Below, piece by piece: positions 30,457 through 37,326 of a stretch of DNA of 64,000 nucleotides (positions are counted from its first letter, which is position 1; each line of letters begins with the position of its first letter). Under the pieces are notes generated by a model. That model was not told the DNA's origin. It ran no database searches and saw nothing but the letters and a program-made list of their open reading frames with translations. Where the stretch lies: positions 62,001 to 126,000 of the forward strand of contig CAZORA010000002.1 of assembly GCA_964582225.1 (NCBI GenBank), in the 5' to 3' direction. A program made the position numbers and the translations under genes. Source of the stretch: Dokdonella_A sp964582225 (GTDB lineage Bacteria > Pseudomonadota > Gammaproteobacteria > Xanthomonadales > Rhodanobacteraceae).

Positions 30457-32064
30457 TCACTCGGCGCGCAGCTCGCGCAGGCGGAAACCACACGCGAACA
30501 AGACCAGCAGGAAACTCGCGCCGCCGCCCGCGATCAGTGCACCGAGGCGCCCGGCACGACCGGTAGCGCCGAAGGCGCTCCAGTCGGGCCATTGCGCAAG
30601 CCCGATCCACAACACCGCCAGCATCGCCGCGCAGGCCGCGCCGAGGCGCAGCAGATGAAGCCCCCACCCGGGCTGGCGACGATAGATGCCCTCGTGATCA
30701 AGCGCGCGCCAGAGCAGCGCAAGGTTCAGATAGCTCGCCAGCGCGCTGGCCAACGCCAGCCCCATGTGCAGCCCGGGCACTCGCGCCACCCCGGCCAGCA
30801 GGCCAGCGTCGAGATCACCCGGCTGACGCCACAGCTGAAACAGGATACCGACGAAAATCACGTTCAGCAGCATGTTGGCAAGCATCGCGGCGACACCCGC
30901 GCGGACCGGCGTCATGGTGTCCTGGCGGGCGTAGAAGGCTGGCGCCAGGATCTTCACCGTGGCGAAAGCCGGCAGGCCGCAGGCCAGCGCCGCCAGCGAC
31001 AGCGCAGCCATGTCGACGTCATGAGCGGTGAAGCGCCCGTACTGCAGCAGGGTCGCGAGCAGCGGCTTGGCCAGCACCACCAGCGCCAGCATGGCCGGCA
31101 CCGCAATCAGCAAGGTGGTGCGCAAGCCCCAGTCGAGAGCGCGCGCGAAGGCGGCGTGGTCGGTCGCCACGTGATGGCGCGAAAGCGTCGGCAGGATCAC
31201 CGTGCCGAGCGCGATGCCGAAGACCCCGAGCGGGAACTCGAGCAACCGATCGGTCTGCGCCAGCCAGGTCTGCGAGCCGGTGACCAGGAAGGACGCGATC
31301 AGGGTGTCGAGCAGCAGGTTGACCTGCGCCACCGAAGAGCCGAACAGGGTCGGCAGCATCAGCTTCATGATCCGCCGCACGTCCGGGTGGCGCCAGCCCC
31401 AGCGCGGCCGCACCAGCAGGTTCAGGCGCCGCATCGCCGGCAGCTGCACCGCGAGCTGCAGCGCGCCGGCGGCGAGAATCGCCCAGCCGAGCGCCATGAT
31501 CGGCACCTCGAGGCGCGGCGCCAGCCACAGCGCGCCGGCGATGATGCACAGGTTCAGGATCACCGGGGTCAGCGCCGGCACCAGAAAGCGCTCGAAGCTG
31601 TTGAGCGCACCGCCGCAGAGCGCGGTCAGCGAAATGAACAGCAGGAACGGGAACATCAGCCGCAGCAAGTCCGTGGTGAGACCGAACTTGAGCGGCTCGT
31701 CGAGCGCGCCGGGGGCGAAGGCGCCGGCGAGCCAGGGCGCGCCCAGCACTCCGAGCGCAGTGACCAGCAGCAGGATTCCGCCGAGGGTCCCGGCGCTGCG
31801 CGCCACCAGCTCGCGCAGCTCGGCGTGGCTGCGGGCTTCCTTGACCTCGGTGAAGACCGGCACGAAGGCCACCGAGAACGAACCTTCGGCAAAGAGCCGC
31901 CGCATGAAGTTGGGAATGCGGAAGGCGACCCAGAAGGCGTCGGTGGCCGCGGTCGCGCCAAAGGCCCAGGCGATCGCCTGCTCGCGCACCAGGCCGAGAA
32001 TGCGCGAGACGAAGGTCGCGCCGCTGACGCTGACGAGCGAACGCAGGAGGCTCGGCCGGCTCAC
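30457..32064 (-). CDS. murJ: Lipid II flippase MurJ
   Basis: This integral membrane protein of the MOP superfamily flips lipid II for peptidoglycan synthesis. It has 535 residues and about fourteen hydrophobic segments. The N-terminal signature is SVSGATFVSRILGLVREQAI, followed by ATDAFWVAFRIPNFMRRLFAEGSFSVAFVP, characteristic of MurJ/MviN. The GTG start gives MSRPSLLRSLVSVSG and aligns best with known MurJ N-termini. An upstream ATG would add 17 or more unlikely residues. It diverges from rpsT and is co-directional with ribF, from which it is separated by 67 bases. Confidence 0.95.
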   Translation of the reverse strand: MSRPSLLRSLVSVSGATFVSRILGLVREQAIAWAFGATAATDAFWVAFRIPNFMRRLFAEGSFSVAFVPVFTEVKEARSHAELRELVARSAGTLGGILLLVTALGVLGAPWLAGAFAPGALDEPLKFGLTTDLLRLMFPFLLFISLTALCGGALNSFERFLVPALTPVILNLCIIAGALWLAPRLEVPIMALGWAILAAGALQLAVQLPAMRRLNLLVRPRWGWRHPDVRRIMKLMLPTLFGSSVAQVNLLLDTLIASFLVTGSQTWLAQTDRLLEFPLGVFGIALGTVILPTLSRHHVATDHAAFARALDWGLRTTLLIAVPAMLALVVLAKPLLATLLQYGRFTAHDVDMAALSLAALACGLPAFATVKILAPAFYARQDTMTPVRAGVAAMLANMLLNVIFVGILFQLWRQPGDLDAGLLAGVARVPGLHMGLALASALASYLNLALLWRALDHEGIYRRQPGWGLHLLRLGAACAAMLAVLWIGLAQWPDWSAFGATGRAGRLGALIAGGGASFLLVLFACGFRLRELRAE

Positions 32065-32115
32065 GCGGGGCACCGCCCGGCGGCCGCCCGCGGCGTTTCC
32101 GCCGCGAGCCAGCAT

Positions 32116-32144
32116 TTGACGCGCTGCGCCCGAATTCGGATAAT
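32116..32144 (+). promoter_or_regulatory. Sigma-70 promoter of rpsT
   Basis: A -35 box TTGACG (32116-32121) and a -10 box GATAAT (32139-32144) are separated by exactly 17 bases, close to consensus in an otherwise GC-rich stretch. Transcription would begin near 32151, leaving a leader of about 33 bases before the TTG start of rpsT. Confidence 0.82.
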
Positions 32145-32183
32145 GCACGGTCCTTTTTTCGTCTTGCCCGCTGGAGTCGTCCC

Positions 32184-32447
32184 TTGGCCAACATCAAGTC
32201 CGCGAAGAAGCGCGCCCGTCAGTCCGAACAGAATCGTCGGCGCAACGCCAGCGCGCGTTCGATGGTCCGCACCGCGATCAAGAACGTCGTCAAGGCCATC
32301 GACGCCAACGACAAGACACGCGCCGAGGCCGCCTACAAGGTCGCCGAGCCGGTCATGGACCGCTACGCCTCGCGCGGCCTGATCCACAAGAACAAGGCCG
32401 CGCGCCACAAGAGTCGCCTGAGCGCGCACATCGCCGCGCTCGGCTGA
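32184..32447 (+). CDS. rpsT: 30S ribosomal protein S20
   Basis: This 87-residue, Lys/Arg/Ala-rich protein begins MANIKSAKKRARQSEQNRRR, the S20 signature, and binds 16S rRNA early in small-subunit assembly. The start codon is TTG with GGAG upstream. A UUG start is also used in E. coli rpsT, where weak initiation takes part in autogenous control, so the same regulation is plausible here. It has its own promoter and a clear terminator. Confidence 0.98.
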   Translation: MANIKSAKKRARQSEQNRRRNASARSMVRTAIKNVVKAIDANDKTRAEAAYKVAEPVMDRYASRGLIHKNKAARHKSRLSAHIAALG

Positions 32448-32472
32448 GTTGGCAACGCCCGCGTGGTCGAGG

Positions 32473-32495
32473 AAGCCGGCGTCAGCCGGCTTTTT
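32473..32495 (+). terminator. Rho-independent terminator of rpsT
   Basis: The stem AAGCCGGC/GCCGGCTT closes over a GTCA loop and runs into TTTTT. It lies 26 bases after the rpsT stop. Confidence 0.9.
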
Positions 32496-32524
32496 CATGG
32501 TCGTCCCGGCGCCGTAGTCGCCTT

Positions 32525-33568
32525 TCACGCATCTGGCTCCGCGCCCCGCGCGGCGGCCTTCTGCTCGTCGAAGAAGCGCTGCACGTCGAGACAGAGCGGC
32601 CAGGTGCCCTCGCGCGAAATCGCCGACACCAGGTACCAGGGCTGCTTCCAGCGCAGCCGGCGCAGGATCGCCTTGGCGGTCTTTTCGCGCTCCTCCGGCG
32701 CCAGCAGGTCGATCTTGTTGAAGACCAGCCAGCGCGGCCGCGCCAGCAGTGCCGGATCGTGGCGCTTGAGCTCCTTCTCGATCGCACGGATCTCGACGAA
32801 CGGATCGGTCTCGCCGTCGAGCGGCGCGAGGTCGACCACATGCAGCAGCAGGCGCGTGCGCGCCAGATGCTTCAGAAAGCGGATGCCGAGCCCGGCACCC
32901 TCGGCCGCACCCTCGATCAGGCCGGGAATGTCGGCGACCACGAAGCTGCGGTCGGCCTCGATGCGCACCACGCCGAGATGCGGCTGCAAGGTGGTAAAGG
33001 GATAGTCGGCAACCTTCGGCGTGGCCGCCGAGACGGCGCGGATCAGGGTCGACTTGCCGGCGTTGGGGAAGCCCAGCAAGCCGACGTCGGCGAGCAGCTT
33101 GAGTTCGAGCCGAATCTCGCGCTCCTCGCCCGTCTCGCCGGGCGTCGCGCGCCGCGGAGCGCGGTTGACCGAGCTCTTGAAGTGCACGTTGCCGAGGCCG
33201 CCACCGCCGCCGCGCGCGACTAGCAGGCGCTGCCCGTGCGCGGCCAGATCGCCGATTTCCTCGTCGGTGTCGACGTTCACGACCACGGTACCGACCGGCA
33301 CCCGGATCACGGTGTCGGCGCCGCTCTTGCCGGTCATCTGGCGGCCGTGGCCGTCCTCGCCGCGCTCGGCGCGGAAGCGGCGCTGATGGCGAAAATCGAC
33401 CAGGGTGTTGATGCCCTCGTCGGCCAGCAGCCAGACGCTGCCGCCCGCGCCGCCGTCGCCGCCGTCCGGGCCGCCGAAGGGAATGAACTTCTCGCGGCGA
33501 AAGCCGACGCAGCCGTTGCCGCCGCTGCCGGCCTGTACGCGAATGGTGGCTTCGTCGACGAACTTCAT
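32525..33568 (-). CDS. obgE: Obg family GTPase (CgtA)
   Basis: This essential GTPase is involved in 50S ribosome maturation and the stress response. It has 347 residues. The glycine-rich Obg fold (VQAGSGGNGCVGFRREKFIPFGGPDGG) fills the first 160 residues. The G domain has GFPNAGKSTLIRA (G1), DIPGLIEGAAEGAGLG (G3) and NKIDLL (G4). The C-terminal Asp/Glu-rich tail of E. coli ObgE is largely missing. It follows rplU-rpmA on the same strand, the standard order, but a terminator stands between rpmA and obgE. Confidence 0.96.
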   Translation of the reverse strand: MKFVDEATIRVQAGSGGNGCVGFRREKFIPFGGPDGGDGGAGGSVWLLADEGINTLVDFRHQRRFRAERGEDGHGRQMTGKSGADTVIRVPVGTVVVNVDTDEEIGDLAAHGQRLLVARGGGGGLGNVHFKSSVNRAPRRATPGETGEEREIRLELKLLADVGLLGFPNAGKSTLIRAVSAATPKVADYPFTTLQPHLGVVRIEADRSFVVADIPGLIEGAAEGAGLGIRFLKHLARTRLLLHVVDLAPLDGETDPFVEIRAIEKELKRHDPALLARPRWLVFNKIDLLAPEEREKTAKAILRRLRWKQPWYLVSAISREGTWPLCLDVQRFFDEQKAAARGAEPDA

Positions 33569-33740
33569 TGCGAACCGGAAGCTGCGGAGCGGGGAAAGCG
33601 CCGGAACGCCCGGCTCGATGGATTGCGCGAACCGCGCGCCGCCATCCTGCGGAACATCGCCGCCGAACTCAAGCGCCAGCGCCCGCTGCGGCCCGCAAGC
33701 GCTTTCCGCACCCCGGCGAAGAGCGCCGCGGCGAGGTACG

Positions 33741-33765
33741 AAAAACCCCGCCGCAGCGGGGTTTT
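33741..33765 (-). terminator. Rho-independent terminator of rplU-rpmA
   Basis: On the minus strand AAAACCCCGC and GCGGGGTTTTT pair around a TGCG loop and end in five T residues, 23 bases after the rpmA stop. The A-rich left arm means it could also work in the opposite direction. Confidence 0.88.
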
Positions 33766-33787
33766 CGCGGTGCCGGTCGCAGCTGCG

Positions 33788-34045
33788 TCAGGACGATATG
33801 ACGTTGACCATCTTGCGCGCCTTGGCGCCCTTGACGGTGAACTCGACCTTGCCGTCGACCAGCGCGAACAGGGTGTGATCGCGGCCCAGGCCGACGCCAT
33901 TGCCGGGATGAAAGCGCGTGCCGCGCTGACGCACGATGATGTTTCCGGCGTTGACCGCCTGGCCGCCATACACCTTGACGCCGAGGTACTTGGGATTGGA
34001 GTCGCGGCCGTTACGGGTGGAGCCGCCTGCCTTCTTGTGTGCCAT
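33788..34045 (-). CDS. rpmA: 50S ribosomal protein L27
   Basis: This 85-residue basic protein begins MAHKKAGGSTRNGRDSNPK, the classic bacterial L27 N-terminus that reaches the peptidyl-transferase centre. Its length equals that of the E. coli protein. The start lies 11 bases downstream of rplU, and the two form one operon ended by the hairpin immediately after it. Confidence 0.98.
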   Translation of the reverse strand: MAHKKAGGSTRNGRDSNPKYLGVKVYGGQAVNAGNIIVRQRGTRFHPGNGVGLGRDHTLFALVDGKVEFTVKGAKARKMVNVISS

Positions 34046-34056
34046 TGCGGTGCTCC

Positions 34057-34377
34057 TTATGCGCCCGCACCGGCAATGCCGGTGATTTCGATTTCGGTGT
34101 AGTGCTGCCGGTGGCCCATCTCTTTGCGATGGTGCTTGCGGCGGCGGAACTTGACGATGCGGATCTTCTCGCCGCGACCGTGGGCAACGACCTTGGCCGT
34201 GACCGCGGCGCCGGCCACGTGCGGCGTACCGACCGTGACGCCTTCGCCCGAACCGACCAGCAACACCTGATCCAGCTTGATCTCGTCGCCCACTTCGGCG
34301 GCGAGCTTCTCCACACGCAGGGTCTCGCCCTGCGCCACGCGGTACTGACGACCGCCGGTGACAACGACTGCGTACAT
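34057..34377 (-). CDS. rplU: 50S ribosomal protein L21
   Basis: This 106-residue large-subunit protein begins MYAVVVTGGRQYRVAQGE and contains KFRRRKHHRKEMGHRQHYTE near the C-terminus, both diagnostic for L21. The ATG chosen has AGAGG seven bases upstream. It is the first gene of rplU-rpmA. The 140 bases upstream should hold its promoter and leader, but I could not fix promoter boxes. Confidence 0.98.
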   Translation of the reverse strand: MYAVVVTGGRQYRVAQGETLRVEKLAAEVGDEIKLDQVLLVGSGEGVTVGTPHVAGAAVTAKVVAHGRGEKIRIVKFRRRKHHRKEMGHRQHYTEIEITGIAGAGA

Positions 34378-34517
34378 GGCCATGCCTCTGTAGTTATTCT
34401 GAAATCTGCCAGCCCCGCGCTTGCAGGCGCGAGGGAGCCGGGCATTGTAGGCACTTGACTGCGGCAGGACAAGCGCTGCGCTGCGCTGCACGTCCTGAGC
34501 GGCGGCGCGAGCGAAAT

Positions 34518-34553
34518 GCACCCACGGGCAGATCGATCACTGCCCGTGGGTGC
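34518..34553. terminator. Perfect 14-bp inverted repeat (hairpin)
   Basis: GCACCCACGGGCAG and its exact complement are separated by the eight-base loop ATCGATCA. The hairpin lies 24 bases after the stop of the small secreted-protein gene and about 140 bases upstream of rplU. It lacks a long T-run on either strand, with only ATTTC on the minus side. It probably ends or protects the transcript of the secreted-protein gene. Confidence 0.6.
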
Positions 34554-34577
34554 CCTCCCGGCTGCGCTCAAGGCGCA

Positions 34578-35015
34578 TCACATCGGATTGCAGGAAACGG
34601 GAATCTTGGCGCAGCCGAGATACTCCAGATGATCCCGGATCATCCTCCAAGGTCCCGGATTCGGTCGCCCATCGACCATGGGGACATCCCGCTCGAAGCG
34701 GGTCTCACGCCGCCAGCCGTTGCTTTCCTGCTGAACGCCGATCTGAGTCGACTCGGGCGTGACGTCGGGTCCGGAGGGTGGGTCAGGCCGGGGTGGCGCA
34801 CCCGGCGGATCGAATCCCTGGGTCGCCGGATTCGGCCGTTCACGCAAGCCACCGAGGGTGACCGGATCGACGTCGCGCGAGATGATGGTCACCTTGCCGT
34901 CGGCGTCGACCATGGTCATCGTGACCGTGGCGGTGGGCGCGGCGATCGCGGCCGATGCGGCGAAATAAAGCAGCATCGCGGCGAAGATGAAACCCGTCTT
35001 CCCCGGCATGTTCAT
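34578..35015 (-). CDS. Small secreted protein, unknown function
   Basis: This 145-residue exported protein has a signal peptide MNMPGKTGFIFAAMLLYFAA with likely cleavage after AIA. The mature part begins with a short beta-rich segment (ATVTMTMVDADGKVTIISRD), then a Pro-rich linker (PPGAPPRPDPPSGP) and a charged C-terminus with two cysteines in YLGCAKIPVSCNPM that could form a disulfide. The ATG is preceded by AAGGAG with a six-base gap. I do not recognise the family. It lies beside the uvrA fragment, in a stretch that looks rearranged. Confidence 0.65.
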   Translation of the reverse strand: MNMPGKTGFIFAAMLLYFAASAAIAAPTATVTMTMVDADGKVTIISRDVDPVTLGGLRERPNPATQGFDPPGAPPRPDPPSGPDVTPESTQIGVQQESNGWRRETRFERDVPMVDGRPNPGPWRMIRDHLEYLGCAKIPVSCNPM

Positions 35016-35211
35016 TGTCATCTCCTTGATCGGCAATGAAAAACCCCTGTCGAACCGTACCATACCCCCCCTCGGAAGAATTGCAAACCAATCCCTGGGC
35101 ATGGCCGCGCGGGCGACCCACCCCGCAGGCTGACCCGCCTGGCGCGTCATCCGCTCGCCGGCCGATCGGCAGCGCTTGTTGTAGTCGCCACTTTGCCCCA
35201 ACTGGCGCGGC

Positions 35212-35673
35212 ATGGACCCGATCGGCATCCGCGGTGCGCGCACGCACAATCTCAAGAACATCGGCCTGGAGCTGCCGCGCGACCGGCTGATCGTGATCAC
35301 CGGTCTGTCGGGCTCCGGCAAGTCCTCACTCGCCTTCGACACCATCTACGCCGAGGGTCAGCGCCGCTACGTCGAGTCGCTGTCGGCTTACGCGCGACAG
35401 TTCCTGAGCGTGATGGAGAAACCCGACCTCGACCACATCGAGGGCCTGTCGCCGGCGATCTCGATCGAGCGGAAGGCCACTTCGCACAACCCGCGCTGCC
35501 CCGGCCAGGGCATCGCGCTGGAGGCGCAAACGGTCAGCCAGATGGTCGACCCGACCCTGGCGCTGGATCCACAGCGGAACATTCTTTCGCGCTTTCGCGC
35601 GCGCGGGAAGACGGGAGCCCGCACCCCTGATTTCGAAAGCTCGAGTCACCGAGCGCCCGAATTCCGGGGCTGA
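35212..35673 (+). pseudogene. Truncated 5' copy of uvrA
   Basis: The first 367 bases (to about 35578) match the 5' end of the intact uvrA at 37327. They encode IRGARTHNLKNI, Walker A GLSGSGKSSLAFDT and the SLSAYARQFLSVMEKPDLDH block. An in-frame deletion of 24 codons joins SHNPR directly to CPGQGIALEAQ. The match ends after LALDPQR and the frame continues 95 bases into unrelated sequence before a stop, giving 153 residues. It lacks both ABC signatures, all zinc fingers and the second ATPase, so it cannot act as UvrA. 183 bases are identical to the functional gene, whereas the edges are diverged. Confidence 0.9.
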
Positions 35674-35693
35674 TCAGCTTGTTCCGGCCTCCC

Positions 35694-36794
35694 TCAGAGC
35701 TCCTCGAAGCGCTGGGTGCCGATGCGGTAGCGGGGCCAGTCGAAGTAGTCGAAGTGCCACCACTCGGTTTCGTAGACGGAAAAACCCTCGGCCTCCATCG
35801 CCTCGCGCAAGAGGTCGCGGTGCCAGCGCTGACGGGCGCTGCCGCCCGGATAATCGGGGAAACTTCGCGGCGTCATTTCGTCGTAGCCGCCAGTCATCTC
35901 GACCGGCAGGCCGCTGGCGAGCTCGTAGAGGCTCAGGTCCACTGCGCAGCCGCGATTGTGACGCGAGCCGCGCGCGGGATCGGCCACATAGATGCGCTGC
36001 GCCGGCGGCGTGGCATCCCAGAACATGCGAGTCACGTACCAGGGCCGGTAGCCGTCGAACACCATCAACCCGTAGCCGCGCCCGGCAAGCCGGCGTCCGG
36101 CACGCAGCAGCGCCTCGGCGGCGGGGCGCTGCAGGAACGCGCGCGCCTGCGCGTAAACCGGCAGACCCAGGAAGTTGTTGTCGCTCGCGTAGCGCACGTC
36201 GAGGCGGATGCTCGGATCAAGCTTGCTCAGCTCGACCAGCTCCGCAGGACGGAAGTCGCCCTGCTCGAGCGGCGGATGGGCGGCGAGCGCGGCGCTGCGC
36301 AGCGCGTCGACGGGGAGCTGGGCCTCGATGCGGAAGCTCGATCCATCTTCCGGCCCGCGCGCGATCCGGGCGTGGGACTTGTCGTCCAGCGTGAGCGCAA
36401 GCGCGCGGCCGGCCGCATCGCGCTCAAAGCGAACGCTGCCGGCCGGCGAGTCGAAGCGGTCAGGGTGCTCGGTTGGCGCCAGCGGCAGATTGCCCTGCCC
36501 GCGGCGCAGCCAGAGGTGCCCGCCGGATTCAAGGACGATCAGGGCTGCGCCCTCCTCGCCGTAATCTCCGATCAGCGCACGCTGCGCGGCGGAGGCGGCT
36601 GGCGGCGCCTCCAAGCTGGCCGTCGTCGCGGCCGATCGCGACAGCGCAGCGCAACCGCTCAAGATCAGCAGCGCAAACGTCGCTGCTGCCATCAGGGCCG
36701 CTGGCGACGCGCGGCCCCGCACAATCACCGTCCACCGCGACGGCAGGCGATCGCGGCGCAGGGTGCGATCTCCTGTTCTCCTGAGGGACTTCAT
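35694..36794 (-). CDS. D-Ala-D-Ala dipeptidase (M15D, VanX/DdpX-like) lipoprotein
   Basis: This zinc dipeptidase is expected to cleave D-Ala-D-Ala. It has 366 residues: a signal peptide with lipobox LLILSGC (Cys48), a 130-residue N-terminal region with short beta repeats, and a C-terminal VanX-like domain. The zinc and catalytic residues are present as SRHNRGCAVDLSLY (His279, Asp286) and EWWHFDY (Glu344, His347). The extra N-terminal region and lipid anchor suggest a periplasmic, outer-membrane-tethered enzyme for peptidoglycan turnover rather than cytoplasmic vancomycin resistance. No vanH/vanA-type genes are nearby. Confidence 0.88.
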   Translation of the reverse strand: MKSLRRTGDRTLRRDRLPSRWTVIVRGRASPAALMAAATFALLILSGCAALSRSAATTASLEAPPAASAAQRALIGDYGEEGAALIVLESGGHLWLRRGQGNLPLAPTEHPDRFDSPAGSVRFERDAAGRALALTLDDKSHARIARGPEDGSSFRIEAQLPVDALRSAALAAHPPLEQGDFRPAELVELSKLDPSIRLDVRYASDNNFLGLPVYAQARAFLQRPAAEALLRAGRRLAGRGYGLMVFDGYRPWYVTRMFWDATPPAQRIYVADPARGSRHNRGCAVDLSLYELASGLPVEMTGGYDEMTPRSFPDYPGGSARQRWHRDLLREAMEAEGFSVYETEWWHFDYFDWPRYRIGTQRFEEL

Positions 36795-36824
36795 CGCCCG
36801 TGCTCCCCGCGCGGCTGCAGCCGA

Positions 36825-37103
36825 CTACTCGACTTCGATCTCGATGCCGCCGACCAGGTTGGCCACGAGGTTATAGATGAATGCGCCGATCGCACCAGCA
36901 ACGAAGCCGAAGACACCATACAGGATCGGCAGGATGATCACGGCGCCGACGCCGCCCAGCATGCCGGGCATTCCGCTGCCGCCCATGGCGCCCATCATCG
37001 AACCGAACAGCAGTACGAACAGGCCGGCAATCAGGCCGAACGCAGCCATCAGCGCGCTCTGGAAAATTGCCAGCTTCAATACGTTGAACCGCTTGATGAT
37101 CAT
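36825..37103 (-). CDS. Small membrane protein (possibly DUF3566-like)
   Basis: This is a 92-residue protein with an amphipathic N-terminus IIKRFNVLKLAIFQSALM and two long hydrophobic segments (about residues 12-38 and 50-80) separated by a Gly/Met-rich turn GAMGGSGMPGMLGG. It ends in an acidic tail GGIEIEVE. The start and topology resemble DUF3566 proteins, but the resemblance is loose. It lies 31 bases upstream of the dipeptidase gene and may be co-transcribed with it. Confidence 0.72.
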   Translation of the reverse strand: MIIKRFNVLKLAIFQSALMAAFGLIAGLFVLLFGSMMGAMGGSGMPGMLGGVGAVIILPILYGVFGFVAGAIGAFIYNLVANLVGGIEIEVE

Positions 37104-37326
37104 CTCGACGCTCCAACAGGACGGCGGGATGCCGCGCGCGCGAGTCTAGCAGGCCGACGGCACCCAATGCGCGCGACTTTTCGCGCCTCGCATCCTTGAA
37201 ACCGACCGTTCGCGGCGGCATTGACGGATGCGACAAGCCTGACCATCACCCGCGCATAAGCATCTGCCCTGCGCGGTCGTGTGACGATGACGCTACAGTC
37301 ACCGGTCCCTCGCACTTTTTGCACTC

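Noticed and set aside
30406..32382. 658-codon frame running over murJ and into rpsT
   Set aside because: It is Gln/Arg/His-rich with no domain, antisense to a clear membrane protein and overlapping S20 in another frame.
35212..35673. A functional short UvrA-like protein
   Set aside because: Only the first Walker A region remains, with an internal deletion and unrelated tail. No ABC signature or zinc finger is present, so it is listed as a pseudogene.
35694..36794. Vancomycin-resistance vanX
   Set aside because: It is a lipid-anchored exported protein with an extra N-terminal region and there are no vanH/vanA/vanR/vanS neighbours. A peptidoglycan-turnover dipeptidase is more likely.
37200..37326. 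LexA/SOS box upstream of uvrA
   Set aside because: No palindrome resembling CTG-N10-CAG with an A/T-rich core or a xanthomonad-type LexA site could be found.
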